Of a stretch of DNA of 64,000 bases, positions 1 to 13,864 are shown piece after piece. The stretch comes from Pycnopodia helianthoides. Lineage: Eukaryota; Echinodermata; Asteroidea; Forcipulatida; Asteriidae. Below the pieces are notes generated by a model that was not told where the DNA came from, did no database searches, and was given only the letters and a program-made list of their open reading frames with translations. Made by a program: the position numbers and the translations under genes. Numbering within the stretch: the stretch's first letter is position 1; every line of letters starts with the position of its first letter. The stretch covers positions 12,561,578 to 12,625,577 of the forward strand of contig CM063249.1 of the NCBI GenBank assembly GCA_032158295.1. Direction: 5' to 3'.

Positions 1-72
1 GTTACAAAGATTTGTATCGGATGTGGGTTGTTTTCTTAACCACTTCTTTTTACCTTGATGATAGGGGAGCTG

Positions 73-278
73 GGGCCCAATTTTATGGCTCTTACTACCG
101 TAAGCGAAAAATCAGCGCTAACAGTAGCAGAAAATTCTGCACTTCACACAAGCATGTTTTGCAGCTCACCTATGAATTGCTCCTGTGTGAGTTGATTTGG
201 CGGCAAACACTGTAAAGCGCAGAATGGTGACTGGAAGCACAGAACTCCATGGTACGCAGAGCCATGAAATTGGACCCT
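73..278. repeat. Palindromic element with GGGCCCAATTT termini (family E, diverged)
   Basis: The left end reads GGGCCCAATTTTATGGCTCT and the right end is its inverted match, GCAGAGCCATGAAATTGGACCC. The interior carries repeated GTAAGCG/GCGCAGAAT motifs. Better preserved copies of the same family lie at 13383-13632 and 52563-52855. It is a non-autonomous inverted-repeat element with no coding capacity. Confidence 0.65.
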
Positions 279-465
279 GGTCTGGTGACATTCAGTTCTT
301 CCATGTAAATGCTACATGTGCAGTTTCACTGTATACATTTTGGATCATAATGGAGTCTTTCTCAGAGTCTAAATGACATCACAACACAAGTATAAGTATA
401 CAAGTATATTAGTGTTGAAGAAGCAGTCACCAGGTTGAAATAGTTGCTATAGAGTAACGTGATCA

Positions 466-850
466 GTTAATAGAATAATGATAATGATAGTAGAGCCTTA
501 TATAGCGCACGTATCCACCAATAGCGTGCTCAAGGCGCTTTAACAAAGACGAACACTTTCTTTTTGAAAATACATGTATTAGCACCTTAGGGTTTACAAG
601 GTGCTGCGGTGCACTTAACAGCCACTGCCAGAAACACCAGGGCAAACCCCTTCTCTTAGTGATTTAAGTGTAACTGGTTTTCAGTTACTGTTGTGCATTA
701 CACATTACACTGGACCTACAGTATTACGTCCCATCTGAAGGACAAAGCAATAATGGTCAAGTGTCCCGCTTAAGGACAAGGTGTCACGACCGAACTGGAA
801 CCCACACTCTGCTGATCAGAAACACCTGAGCTTGAATCCAGTTTGCTTTA
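466..850 (-). repeat. tRNA-headed SINE (family F), antisense
   Basis: On the minus strand the 3'-end block TATATAAGGCTCTACTATCA follows a body with a GGTTTGCCCTGGTGTTTCTG-type segment and a conserved stretch around 'GGACGTAATACTGTAGG'. The tRNA-like head lies at the 800-850 side. The same body occurs at 61300-61705 and, broken, at 52363-52925. It is recognised as a SINE by this repeated head-body-tail order. Confidence 0.6.
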
Positions 851-929
851 CCGCTCACCACATTCAGCACACAGTTACCACATTTTGCATTTATACCACA
901 GGTCATTTTGGTCATTAAGCTGTTCCTAA

Positions 930-1050
930 ATCGGTGGCTATGGCTGTGGCTATGGCTGTGGCTGTGGCTGCAGATGGATCACCATGTATACATGCTATGA
1001 AGCATAAGGCCACCCTTTATAGCAACAGCCACAGCAGCAGCTGCAGCCAG
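930..1050. repeat. GGCTGTGGC-rich imperfect inverted repeat
   Basis: Repeats of (GGCTATGGCTGT)n on the left face CAGCCACAGCAGCAGCTGCAGCC on the right, giving an imperfect hairpin around ACCATGTATACATGCTATG. It resembles the inverted-repeat element at 50719-50860, which also has GGCTGTAGCT arms. Confidence 0.45.
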
Positions 1051-1052
1051 CT

Positions 1053-1244
1053 GGGCCCAATTTCATAGAGCTGTTAAGCAGAAAATATTGCTTAACAATT
1101 GCCTGCTAAGCAGAAATGAGCAGGATACCAGTCATAAATTGTACATGTGATATGGTAGTTTGGCTGGTAACCTTATTCTGGTAAGCATAATTTTGTTGTG
1201 CTTAGCTACTTTTTGTGCTTAAGCAGCTCTATGAAATTGGGCCC
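1053..1244. repeat. Palindromic MITE, family D
   Basis: The element starts GGGCCCAATTTCATAGAGCT and ends with the inverted match AGCTCTATGAAATTGGGCCC. The subterminal CTTAAGCA/TGCTTAAG motifs are also inverted. Other copies are at 13675-13863, 33836-34030, 50417-50628 and 58168-58359. It lies 187 bp upstream of the first visible rabphilin-like exon, in the intron. Confidence 0.8.
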
Positions 1245-1431
1245 TGTTCAGAAGCGGTCTTTGGTAGTTTGCAGCAGTTGTTTTTGTTGTTTTTCTCTTC
1301 TTCTTTTTTCCCCTGTTTTTTTTTGCAAACTTGTTTTTTATCAATTTTCAAAACTTAAAACTGCATTTCCTCCTCGATGGAAGTGTGACTTGTCTTATCC
1401 CTGTTTGTGTCACCCATTGCCTCGTCTACAG

Positions 1432-3181
<1,750 letters not shown>

Positions 3182-4217
3182 GCAGTCAGTCTCCCCCCCA
3201 TCACTGTTAAGCTAAACTGCATCTCATGCAGTCAGCAGTTTTATTTTTAAAATCTTATCTTACATGTAAATGTATGAACAGTTATAATAATTTCTTGCTG
3301 GAGGATTGTTTTGTCATCCATCAGTAAGGTAGAAGGTTGGGGCTTTTTTTTGGTATGAATTGAGACGTGGGTTTGTAACACTGTCTACCAGTAACACTTC
3401 CTCTTGGATTTAGGTAGATTCAGTGTCGCTCAGCTAAGCTGACCATGCTTGGCATGGGATGAGGCATGCCGATTTTGTCACAGTTGAAAGATGTGTATGT
3501 TGAGTTACCCTATGCTTTATGATTCTGAGGAATATACATGTAGTAATTATAAGGTTTTGGCTGTGATGCCGAGGTGCTTAGGGTTTCTTTGTACAACCTA
3601 GTATCCCTATCATACAGATGCCCAGAGTAAGCAGGTTGATACTGGACGCCAAAATTGTACAGGTCTGTACCCCAAGGTGTCCCCATTACAGAGGTGCCCA
3701 CAATAGGCAGGTTTGTACTGTACGCCAAAGTGTACAGGTCTGTACCCCCTGGTGTCTCCAATACCACAGGTGCCCACAGCGTGCAGGTTTGTTCTGTACA
3801 CCAAAGTGTTAGACAGTAACTCACACTGCACAGGTCTGTACACTCAAGTGACCCCATTACACAAGTGTCTACAAAGTCCAGGTTTATTCTGTACAAATGT
3901 GACATACATGTACATGTGCATGTACATCTGTTAGAACGGCTAGTTTGGGCATGGGTTTTGGTTGGATACAAACAAAGTGGTGTTTACTTATTAATAAGAA
4001 GTAATTTAGGGTAGCCAGAGTCTGGCTCAGTAATACCTAGACTGTCAACAGAGACTAAAGAGACTGTCTTTGCCCAGTTTCCCACTGTGGATGTATAGAA
4101 TGAGATCCAGTTGTAGCCGGTCCAGATTTAATGTGTTAGAGCATGGCTGTAGAACTCATTTGCTGTAACAGCCAGCTGGAGATTTCCCTACAGCTGAATA
4201 GCCCAAATTGGAATAAA
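3182..4217 (+). other. Probable 3' UTR of the rabphilin/Doc2-like gene, with candidate poly(A) signal
   Basis: No coding signal follows the stop. The first canonical AATAAA noticed on this strand is at 4212-4217, about 1 kb downstream, so the UTR may include the short tandem repeat at 3655-3895. The poly(A) site is a guess; transcripts would settle it. Confidence 0.3.
3655..3895. repeat. Imperfect tandem repeat, about 76 bp unit
   Basis: Units begin CAGGTCTGTAC at about 3659, 3735 and 3831. Each continues through a CCATTACA-type segment, GTGCCCAC, CAGGTTTGT and CTGTAC. There are about three diverged copies. Short open frames on both strands here follow from the repeat and are not genes. Confidence 0.65.
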
Positions 4218-4489
4218 TATACCAACTGGGAATGATCGATTAATAGAACAGGCACGTGTTTGCTTCCCTACCAGATGTAATATATAACATACAGTTGAAG
4301 TCAATGGTTGTGTGACTGCAGTACTGCAGGCACACACCATGGAGTACATGTATGTAAACAAACTCACACATACACAGAACTAAAAGCTTAAGCCGACAAA
4401 AAGTCATTGAGCATGGAGATTGTCCATAGTATTGTAAAACTCACTTGCTGTAAAACTCACTGACAGTCTGAATTTCTTGCAGTATACCT

Positions 4490-5720
4490 GACCTGCACTC
4501 CTGCAGTGAAACTCATTTGCACTGAAACTTGCCCATGTTGTACTGTAAACTCTCTTGCAGTGAAATACAAAACTCACCTACAGTAAACTGTTTTATGAAA
4601 ATAACTCGCCTACAGTGCAACTCACTTGCATAGAAACTCACCCTATGTGCAGTAAACTCTTTTGTAGTATGAAAATAACTCACCTACAGTGCAACTCGCT
4701 TGCAGTAAAACTCACCTACAGTGCAACTCGCTTGCAGTAAAACTCACCTACAGTGCAACTCGCTTGCATTGAAACTCACCCCTATGTGCAGTAAACTCTT
4801 TTGCAGTATGAAAATAACTCACCTACAGTGCAACTCGCTTGCATTGAAACTCACCCTATGTGCAGTAAACTCTCTTGCAGTATGAAAATAACTCACCTAC
4901 AGTGCAACTCGCTTGCATAGAAACTCACCCCTATGTGCAGTAAACTCTTTGCAGTATGAAAATAACTCACCTACAGTGCAACTCGCTTGCATAGAAACTC
5001 ACCCCCTATGTGCAGTAAACTCTCTTGCAGTATGAAAATAACTCACCTACAGTGCAACTCGCTTGCATTGAAACTCATCCCTATGTGCAGTAAACTCTCT
5101 TGCAGTATGAAAATAACTCACCTACAGTGCAACTCGCTTGCATAGAAACTCATCCCTATGTGCAGTAAACTCTCTTGCAATATGAAAATAACTCACCTAC
5201 AGTGCAACTCGCTTGCATAGAAACTCATCCCTATGTGCAGTAAACTCTCTTGCAGTATGAAAAAAAACTCACCTACAGTGCAACTCGCTTGCATTGAAAC
5301 TCATCCCTATGTGCAGTAAACTCTCTGCAATATGAAATCACCTACAGTGCAACTCGCTTGCATAGAAACTCATCCCTATGTGCAGTAAACTCTCTTGCAG
5401 TATGAAAATAACTCACCTACAGTGCAACTCGCTTGCAGTAAAACTCACCTACAGTGCAACTCGCTTGATTTGAAACTCACCCCTATGTGTAGTAAACTCT
5501 CTTGCAGTATGAAAATAACTCACCTACAGTGCAACTCGCTTGCATTGAAACTCACCCCTATGTGTAGTAAACTCTCTTGCAGTATGAAAATAACTCACCT
5601 ACAGTGCAACTCACTTGCAGTAAAACTCACCTATATGTAAATTAAATTATCTTGAGATTAAACTCGCCTACAGTGAAACTCACCCATATGTGCGGTAAAC
5701 TCTCCTGCAGAGAAACTCGC
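4490..5720. repeat. Minisatellite array, 75 bp unit
   Basis: The unit runs CAGTATGAAAATAACTCACC, TACAGTGCAACTCGCTTGCA, a variable TAGAAACTCATCCCTATGTG block and CAGTAAACTCTCTTG. Measured spacing between successive units is 75 bp (for example 5103 to 5178). About 12 to 14 copies are present, with degenerate copies at both ends and shortened higher-order variants near 4700 and 5430. Because 75 is divisible by three, an accidental repetitive open frame appears at 5395-5640. Confidence 0.9.
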
Positions 5721-5789
5721 CTGCAGTGAAATGCAATCTCACCTACAGTAGTAAAATGTTCTATGAAATAACTCACTATAGTGCAGCCC

Positions 5790-6843
5790 GCTTGCACTGA
5801 CAATCACCTTCAGTAAAGTATTCTGCGATAAAACTGAGCGGCAAAGAAAAACTCACTTCTAGTCAAGTCAACTTGCAGCAAACTAACTCACTGCGTTATT
5901 TCACAACGAAGGTAACTCGGTACCTTTTTTACATCAACTCAGCATGTAAAGTAGTACATGTTGATAAAATGGTATCTTTTGTGTTGATGAGATAAGAACT
6001 CAGAGTGTCTCAAGTCACTAGAGGAATATTCCAGTATTCTATATTTCTTTATAAATGCAGATTTTTAATAATATTTGTAAAGTATTAGTGTAGGTTTTTT
6101 TGTGGAGTAGTTTTAGCATTAAATAGAAGTGCAATTCCGAGTAGAAGGCAGTGGACATTTTATTTGACGCTGTCTCAAATTTTAAGATTTTTGTATTCAA
6201 TGTTTTGTATAAAGCAAACAATTAGATTGACCTGTACATAAAAGGAGATCTTGCGGATTTTTTTATACCAAAGGAAAAAAAAGTCCTCTCTGATTTAAAA
6301 ATGTTTTTTTTGTGTGAATGCATCGTAGTGCAAATGTGGAATATCCAAAGTGTTGAATATGTAAATAAGATAGTGTGCTATATTATAGTGCAGTCTGAGA
6401 GATTATCATTGTAAATGTAAATGTCCACATCTTGGAGGATGTAAATACTTCATCGAAATTGAAAGATTCATCAATCGATGATTTTGATTTGAAAGAATCT
6501 CCTTAAGAGACCTATCCCGCTATAAATGAGGATTGATTTTTTTACCTAATTGTGTCATATTCACTTGATATTTCAATCGTTTATTCAATTTTGTTTGAGA
6601 GAAAATCAATCCACCTTTGAATTTTGGATTTGTTCTATAAATTGATACATTTCAATTTAGTTGATCATTCATTGATTTTAATTTAAGAAAGAAAAAAAAA
6701 TATATATATATATATACAAACACTATAACTCATTCATGAAATTATTTCTTTTTCTTCGTGAACATTCAAAAAGATCTACAAATTCAATTAAAATTTGTCC
6801 ATTGAAGAAGTTTTCACACAAACTGAGTATAATTATAAAGTAT
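5790..6843. other. AT-rich intergenic stretch, no gene seen
   Basis: The stretch is AT-rich, with poly-A/T runs, a (TA)n run near 6701-6716, and no splice-bounded open frame of any length. The only short frames are stop-limited and lack recognisable residues. Confidence 0.5.
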
Positions 6844-7249
6844 TTAAAGGGAGTGTATACCTTGGGTTAATATTCAAAAAAATAATGACCATTTAATGCT
6901 TACTTGGTAAGAAGCACTGCTGCTGTTGAAAATGTACAACAATTTGAGATACAATTCTCTTCAACATATTCAAAGGACTGCGAGAGGGGATTTCAAAACA
7001 GTTCAATCTGATAAACAGTTCAATCTGAGAAACGTTTCTGCATGAAATGTTTCTCGGGCTGTGTATTCCAATTTCGGATTATTCTTCCAGGTGGGCGTAA
7101 CCGCTCCAGATTGTCGACGATTTCTCAAAAACACTACCACCTTTTGAAATCAAGTTTTCACAGGTTGGTTTTTATTGTATATATCTACATTTATGTAGGA
7201 TTAAAACAGCCAAATGGTTCAAAAAACCATAGGTATACTTTGCCTTTAA
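6844..7249 (+). repeat. TTAA-flanked MITE, diverged subfamily
   Basis: It is bounded by TTAA at 6844-6847 and 7246-7249. The left end TTAAAGGGAGTGTATACCTT pairs with the inverted right end (reverse complement TTAAAGGCAAAGTATACCTA). Inside are CTTACTTGGTAAGAAGCACT and TTTTCACAGGTTGGTTTTTA, the same landmarks as family A. Confidence 0.7.
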
Positions 7250-7718
7250 TTGACAGTTTATAATTTATTGAAAACAAACCCATACTTTAAAACTTGATCG
7301 ATAAATTATTCAGTCATTTAAAGATAATTCAGATATTATCCACCTGTAACTTTCAATTGATTCCTCTTCTTGAGATGAAGTATTAATTGATTAATTTATT
7401 CAGAGGCAATTCAACACAAATCCACAGTTACTGGTTCGGTGTTCAGACACTTCTGACCACATTGATGACTAATATATGATTTATAGTTCCAACTAAAAAA
7501 ACTATGTTGACATTTCACTGATAATTTATTCATCTGAGAAGTATAGAATTAGCTGTTTACCAGCTGCTCAACCAAAATGACCTATGGTATAAATGCAAGA
7601 AATTGTTAATGGCCTCACGTTTTTCGACCCCAGTTGGATCTTTCTCTAAAGCTGAAAGAACAACTCTACTGGGTTGTTATGTAATGTGAGGACATTTAAG
7701 GTTTTTTTTGCAACTCAA

Positions 7719-8095
7719 TTAAAGGCACTGGACACTATTGGTAATTACTCAAAATAATTGTTGCATAAAAACTTACTTGGTAACGAGCAATGGAGAGCTG
7801 TTGATAGTATAAAACATTGTGAGAAACGGCCCCCTCTGAAGTAGCGTAGTTTTTGAGAAAGAAGTGATTTCTCAGTAAAATATTCAAATATTCAAACGCG
7901 TGTGGTCTCGAAATCAAGCATCTGAAAGCACACAACTTCGTGTGACAAGGTGTTTTTTCTTCCATTATTATCTCGCAACTTCGACGACCAATTGAGCTCA
8001 AATTTTCACAGGTTTGTTATTTTGTGCATATGTTGAGATACACCAAGTAAGAAGACTGGTCTTTGACAATTACCAAAGGTGTCCAGTGTCTTTAA
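7719..8095 (+). repeat. TTAA-flanked MITE, family A, full length (377 bp)
   Basis: TTAA lies at both ends (7719-7722 and 8092-8095). TIRs are AGGCACTGGACACTATTGGT on the left and the inverse of GTGTCCAGTGTCT on the right. TTAA target duplications are typical of the piggyBac superfamily, so this is probably a piggyBac-type MITE; that assignment is inference from the target site only. No transposase frame is present. Confidence 0.85.
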
Positions 8096-9849
8096 GTATC
8101 AAAGATAACAACAAAGAAACCTGATCTCTGACCAACTGAGGTATTAAAACAAAAATAGTTGAACCAATTAATGATAAATTGATGGAAGCTTAATTCTCCA
8201 TAATTGTTCGAACAATTTATAAAGGATGTACTATTTCAACTCACAAGTCAAAAAAGTAGATAGAACTAAGTATATGAAGTATATTTTAGTGAAAAAGCAA
8301 GTGACCACTGAAGTTTTAACAAAATAGCGTCACTTGTGCCCAATTTATAAAGTTTTTAAACTCACTAAGCTGTGAAAATATATTGCTGGCCCAGGTTACC
8401 AGCCAAAATGTATCATGTAGGCCTACATTGATTGTGGCTGTGGTTAGACCGCGGATCCTGTCATTTGGTGCTTAGTTAGCCAAGATGTTATGTGATGTTT
8501 TCTGCTGAAACAGCTTCGTGAAATCGGCCACAATTCTGGCAGGTTCCCTGTATACACAAGTACAAATTGTGCTTTTCATGAAAGGGGCCATACCATTTTC
8601 CATTCCAGCCTCTGTGTGTGACCACACTGGCTTTGGTTCCGGCAGCCATTTTGAAACGGCTCGCATTCCACACAACTCTCCAATACCTTAGTCAATGTGA
8701 TTGTAATATTTAAAAAAAAAAAAAAAAAACTTACACGGTTGCTTGATGATTGTGTCACATTAAGGCCATAGAAATAGAAAATACAAAATGCCAAGCTGGA
8801 CTGTCTGCTGTGCATGCCATCTATGTCAGTTGTGGACATAAAGAATATCCACGCCATGTGACATGCCTCTATAGCAACATTAACCAGGACAACCAATGGG
8901 ACAGCTGGATTTTTGCCGTACAGCTAAAATGGCAACGCACAAGAATTTTCAGTCAAAACAGATAGGCACATTCTTTGGGTTTGTCTTCAATGGTTAAAGC
9001 CCTAATGGTAAATTATTTTTGAAATATATACATAGTTGATTGATAAACAGATACAGCCTACATATATAAATACATATATATATAACTATATATAAATATA
9101 TTTATCTAGCGAATCATTTACCTAAATTTTGTTTATAGTTCTCTTTATTCATATCGGATTATTGTCAAATTCAGTGATTTTTTCACTTGTACTGTTTTAA
9201 AGAATTTCCCCTTCCCCATGACAGTATCTATCTTGTTACTACGGGGAGATACGTCACGGATGAAACCAAGGGTTCGGAAAGAAATCGGGTAAAAACCAAA
9301 GCAGATTTGTAGTGTACTATGTGTTTGTAGCCTTCTAATTATCACGAGACGCACCGAGCGGTCCTCAAATGCCGCACGGATGAAGCCCCGGGAGACACTG
9401 TCCAGTCGTGCGGCTGTCATGGCCGCACGCCTTGACGGAAAGACCGAGTGATTTTGCGTTTCTTTTTTTGTGGATGGGACTTTTAAAAGTTAGTCCGTGG
9501 GGTTAATACTTACCCCACTCATTTTTAAGCGACACAGTACTCTGTGTTATGTATAAAGTATACCATTGATTGATTCGTCTTATAACATGCCATGTTGCAA
9601 ATTGAAACTTGGGATGTCGCGTATTTGGAATGTAATCCACCCAGTTGTATTATTATGGTGGTTTGGGTGGGGGCGTGGCTAGCCCATGTATTAGCTTTTA
9701 AAAAGAGGTGCCTATATTTTGGGTTAGGTTCTGAGGGGGGGGGGTTGTAATTATAATTGTTTTAATTATATTTGATATATTTCATATCAACAGCGACAAT
9801 GTGTGTTCAGCAGGCTGTAGATGTCTATGCACTACGATGTACTCGACCC
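8096..9849. other. Intergenic DNA with repeat fragments
   Basis: There is a weak family D remnant at about 8338-8430 (GCCCAATTTATAAAG and GTTACCAGCCAAAATGTATC), an A-run at 8712-8729, TATA-type simple sequence near 9060-9105, and a G-run at 9735-9744. The 91-codon minus-strand frame at 9145-9420 has no recognised motif and I do not call it. Confidence 0.45.
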
Positions 9850-9852
9850 AAT

Positions 9853-11640
9853 ACATACCACACTGAACCCCACTCCTAGCTTTATCCATATGAACCTGGG
9901 ATTCATTCTGTGTAACTGGGGGACCTGACCCATTTCTGGACCAGGCTGACTGAGAAACTTGTCCAAAAATGTGATTTTGACTCAGATTCTGAGTCAGTTT
10001 CACCCATTTATTGGTAATTTTGACTCGGATTCAGATTCTATTGGTAATTTTGGCACAGATAGATATCTGATCAGTTTCTCCATTATTGGTAATTTGCACA
10101 GATTCATATTCTGAGTCAGTTCTCCCATTTATTGGTAATTTTGGCACAGATTCATATTCTGAGTCAGTTTCTCCCATTTATTGGTAATTTTGGCACAGAT
10201 TCATATTCTGAGTCAGTTTCTCCATTTATTGGTAATTTTGCCAGATTCAGATTCTGATCAGTTCTCCATTTATTGGTAATTTTGACTCAGATTCAGTCTG
10301 AGTCAGTTTCTCCCATTTATTGGTAATGTTGGCTCAGATTCAGATTCTGAGTCGTTCTCCCATTTATTGGTAATTTTGGCACAGATTCAGATTCTGAGTC
10401 AGTTTCTCCCATTTATTGGTAATTTTGACTCAGATTCAGATTCTGAGTCAGTACATACCACACTGAACCCCCACTCCTAGCTTTATCCATATGAACCTGG
10501 GATTCATTCTGTGTAACTGGGGGACCTGACCCATTTCTGGACCAGGCTGACTGAGAAACTTGTCCAAAAATGTGATTTTGACTCAGATTCTGAGTCAGTT
10601 TCACCCATTTATTGGTAATTTTGACTCGGATTCAGATTCTGAGTCAGTTTCTTCCATTTATTGGTAATTTTGGCACAGATAGATATTCTGAGTCAGTTTC
10701 TCCCATTTATTGGTACATTTGGCACAGATTCATATTCTGAGTCAGTTTCTCCCATTTATTGGTAATTTTGGCACAGATTCATATTCTGAGTCAGTTTCTC
10801 CCATTTATTGGTAATTTTGGCACAGATTCATATTCTGAGTCAGTTTCTCCCATTTATTGGTAATTTTGGCACAGATTCAGATTCTGAGTCAGTTTCTCCC
10901 ATTTATTGGTAATTTTGACTCAGATTCAGATTCTGAGTCAGTTTCTCCCATTTATTGGTAATTTTGGCTCAGATTCAGATTCTGAGTCAGTTTCTCCCAT
11001 TTATTGGTAATTTTGGCACAGATTCAGATTCTGAGTCAGTTTCTCCCATTTATTGGTAATTTTGACTCAGATTCAGATTCTGAGTCAGTTTCTCCCATGT
11101 ATTGGTAATTTTGGCACAGATTCATATTCTGAGTCAGTTTCTCCCATTTATTGGTAATTTTGGCTCAGATTCATATTCTGAGTCAGTTTCTCCCATTTAT
11201 TGGTAATTTTGGCACAGATTCAGATTCTGAGTCAGTTTCTCCCATTTATTGGTAATTTTGGCACAGATTCATATTCTGAGTCAGTTTCTCCCATTTATTG
11301 GTAATTTTGGCTCAGATTCATATTCTGAGTCAGTTTCTCCCATTTATTGGTAATTTTGGCACAGATTCAGATTCTGAGTCAGTTTCTCCCATTTATTGGT
11401 AATTTTGGCACAGATTCATATTCTGAGTCAGTTTCTCCCATTTATTGGTAATTTTAACTCGGATTCAAATTCTGAGTCAGTTTCTCCCATTTATTGGTAA
11501 TTTTGGCACAGATTCATATTCTGAGTCAGTTTCTCCCATTTATTGGTAATTTTGGCACGGATTCATATTCTGAGTCAGTTTCTCCCATTTATTGGTAATT
11601 TTGGCACAGATTCCGGGTCATACTGACCCAGAAATGGGTC
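9853..11640. repeat. 49-bp satellite array bracketed by inverted flanking sequences
   Basis: The unit is TTCTGAGTCAGTTTCTCCCA followed by TTTATTGGTAATTTTGGCAC and AGATTCATA, spaced 49 bp (10686 to 10735). There are roughly 30 or more copies with T/C and CATA/CAGA variants. The left flank near 9925 has CCTGACCCATTTCTGG; the right edge at about 11612-11645 has its inverse, CCAGAAATGGGTCAGG. The array is therefore inside an inverted-ended unit. The 600 bp from 9853 repeat again from 10453. Confidence 0.9.
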
Positions 11641-12720
11641 AGGACCCATAAGTTTTTTAGTGTGTACACTCATGTGTAAAGAAAGAAAAAATCCTTTTAT
11701 TCTGTATGGTAATCTTCATGGCCGTGCTGCAAGGTACCATACTTGTCAGTAGAGAGTACCAGTGTTTGTGTTAATATCCAGCTGAGACTCTTTCTGATAT
11801 TCTCTCAAGAATCCACCTAAAGTAACTAAAAAACACACCGTTATCCAGTCTTTGCACGAAATAAAACATAAGCTGTAAAGTATACCTAATAGAAATTAAA
11901 AGTTTTACAATGTGCCGTAACTGTTTTTAAAAAAGTGGGGTCAAAACCTAGTGTTTTAGTCTATCGAACCAGTTGCAAATGAATATACTAGAATAAAACA
12001 GACTTTGGCCTCTTCTTCTGTTGACTTGATCTCACTAGTTAGAATGTCTCATTTTTAGTCAAGTATTTTACCCTTGACTGATTAGAAGATGAACGAATAT
12101 GTGATATATGATAACTGTAGCTTCCCCATACTTTATCGAGAGGGGATGATATTGTTAACACTTTCAAAATAAACCTGCATTGTGTAAAATGTAAAAACAT
12201 AATCTTCGGTGATGTTGCATTGTAAATTGACGAGGGTGTACGTTGTAAGCTTATAGAACTGATAAGCATATTTTCCCTGTTTGCGCATGACGGAGGCCAA
12301 TGGCATTGGGTTTTCTGCGTCAAGAGTTTTCGATGCACAATTTGTTTTATATTCCAGCTCACTACACAGTTCCCAATGCATGATCGGAACCGGTATAAGA
12401 CAGTATAATTAAAATTGGCCCAAGCTGTTAGCTGTCAAGGTAATATTGTTATTACATTCACTACGGCATAAAGCAATGGTTCAAATTCTATATCGGCTCA
12501 TTCAAATGTATTTTTGTATTCAGATATATTGAATATTCTATATTGATAGACTATAACTTATATTACATAATATAGTTGGTATTCATAGTTATAGTGAGTG
12601 ACACCGTTTTATGATGATGTGGTACAATGGAAATGGTAACTTAATAGGTGTGCTGCGGGCAATTTATGCATTATTAGAACTTTTTTGTGAATTGAAAGTG
12701 TACTGCAATTAGTGCAGATG

Positions 12721-12751
12721 GCCTCGCTTTCAAAATATTCGAAAGCGAGGC
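12721..12751. repeat. Perfect short hairpin
   Basis: GCCTCGCTTTC and GAAAGCGAGGC are perfect 11-bp arms around a 9-base loop. A similar GCCTCGCTT...AAGCGAGGC hairpin occurs at 18362-18403 and again in the duplicate at 26093-26134. The function is unknown. Confidence 0.5.
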
Positions 12752-13008
12752 TCTCTGTGCTTTAAGCTCTATGGTCTTTTGAAGATTCTTCTCTAGCCAG
12801 GCCGGAGAGGATTCCAAATTGAACAGCAGGTTTTGCTTGATGTTGTTGGGTTAAACTGGAGATGAATCTATGCATAATGCCATGCAGTGGCGTAACTGGA
12901 CATTTTCATTTGGAGGGGGGAGGGGGCAAGCAGGAGCAAGGACATGATTATGGGGGGATATTGCTGTATCGAACCACTTATTTTGCTCATTTTTTTTGGT
13001 CTGATACG

Positions 13009-13040
13009 GGGGCGGGGGGGGGGGGGTCTTTCTGCCCCCC
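13009..13040. repeat. G-run followed by C-run
   Basis: A run of about 14 G with one leading CG interruption is followed a few bases later by CCCCCC. It could form a G-quadruplex or hairpin and is a site where sequencing length errors are likely. Confidence 0.5.
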
Positions 13041-13382
13041 ACAGGTTCCCCCACTGATGTCATGGGTAAGAATCGCACACAAAGTCAACTTCAGCTGGGT
13101 GTCGAGTTACTGTATCAGTATTGCCAAGTTATTATTCCAATAAAGAACTGTATGGAGGGGGATATAGACAGCATGTACTATAGGGGCTTTCATAATGGAT
13201 GGCCACTGCTACCGTCCATTAGATGAACCAGTGGGGACGTGTCCAAATTCATCTTGTCACTTTACACAAGGGGAACAGAGGGACACAGAGAGCAATGTCG
13301 GGATGCAGGTTGGGCTCAGTGGTTTCTTTCCCTGCCTTTCGTAATCTGTGATGGAGCCCGGTTCGAATCCCACCTCAGACCA

Positions 13383-13632
13383 GGGCCCAATTTCATGGCT
13401 CTGCTTACCGCCGAATTCTGCGCTTGCGGTGACCATTCTCCGCTTACTGTTCAAGCGCCGAATTTCTGCGCTAGCTGTGTAAGCGTAGAATGCCTAGTAA
13501 CGTGGAGTACGCACGCGCACAAGCCGAAATTCCCGCTAACCCGTGAAATACGCTTGACGTAAGCGCGGAATTCCCTGCTTCCGCAAGCGCCGATTCTTTG
13601 CTTACGGTAAGCAGAGCCATGAAATTGGGCCC
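13383..13632. repeat. Palindromic element, family E, inserted in the SINE
   Basis: Its ends GGGCCCAATTTCATGGCTCT and AGAGCCATGAAATTGGGCCC are exact inverses. The interior is built of GTAAGC/GCTTAC and GAATTC-like motifs. It has no coding capacity. Confidence 0.8.
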
Positions 13633-13674
13633 TGGAGTCATGCAATGTGGATTGGGGGTTTTCAGTCCCTACCT

Positions 13675-13863
13675 GGGGCCAATCTCATAGAGCTGCTTAA
13701 GCAGAAAATATTGCTTAACAATTTGCTGCTAAGCCAAAATGAGCAGGATACCAGTCACAAGTTGTGGCATGGTAATTTGTCTGGTAACCTAAGTCTAGCA
13801 AGCATAATTTTGTTGTACTTAGATACTTTTTTTGTGCTTAAGCAGCTCTATGAAACTGGGTCC
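13675..13863. repeat. Palindromic MITE, family D, inserted in the SINE
   Basis: The left end GGGGCCAATCTCATAGAGCT and right end AGCTCTATGAAACTGGGTCC are inverted. The interior carries GAGCAGGATACCAGTCACAA and GGTAACCTAAGTC, as in the other D copies. Confidence 0.8.
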
Positions 13864-13864
13864 T

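Larger units (their letters stand above)
11641..13310. other. Intergenic DNA, no supported gene
   Basis: The stretch holds a small perfect hairpin at 12721-12751 and long G and C runs near 12916-12928 and 13009-13040. The longest frames (107 codons on the minus strand at 12039-12362) have no family motifs and no splice context. Confidence 0.45.

Noticed and set aside
5395..5640. 81-codon repetitive frame
   Set aside because: It is a by-product of the 75-bp satellite.
9145..9420. 91-codon minus-strand frame in a slightly CpG-rich patch
   Set aside because: No motif, no splice sites linking it to other exons, and no coding composition beyond the open frame.
9980..11630. Regular 49-bp repeat that superficially resembles a CRISPR array
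   Set aside because: The units are contiguous with no unique spacers, and the host is eukaryotic. It is a satellite.
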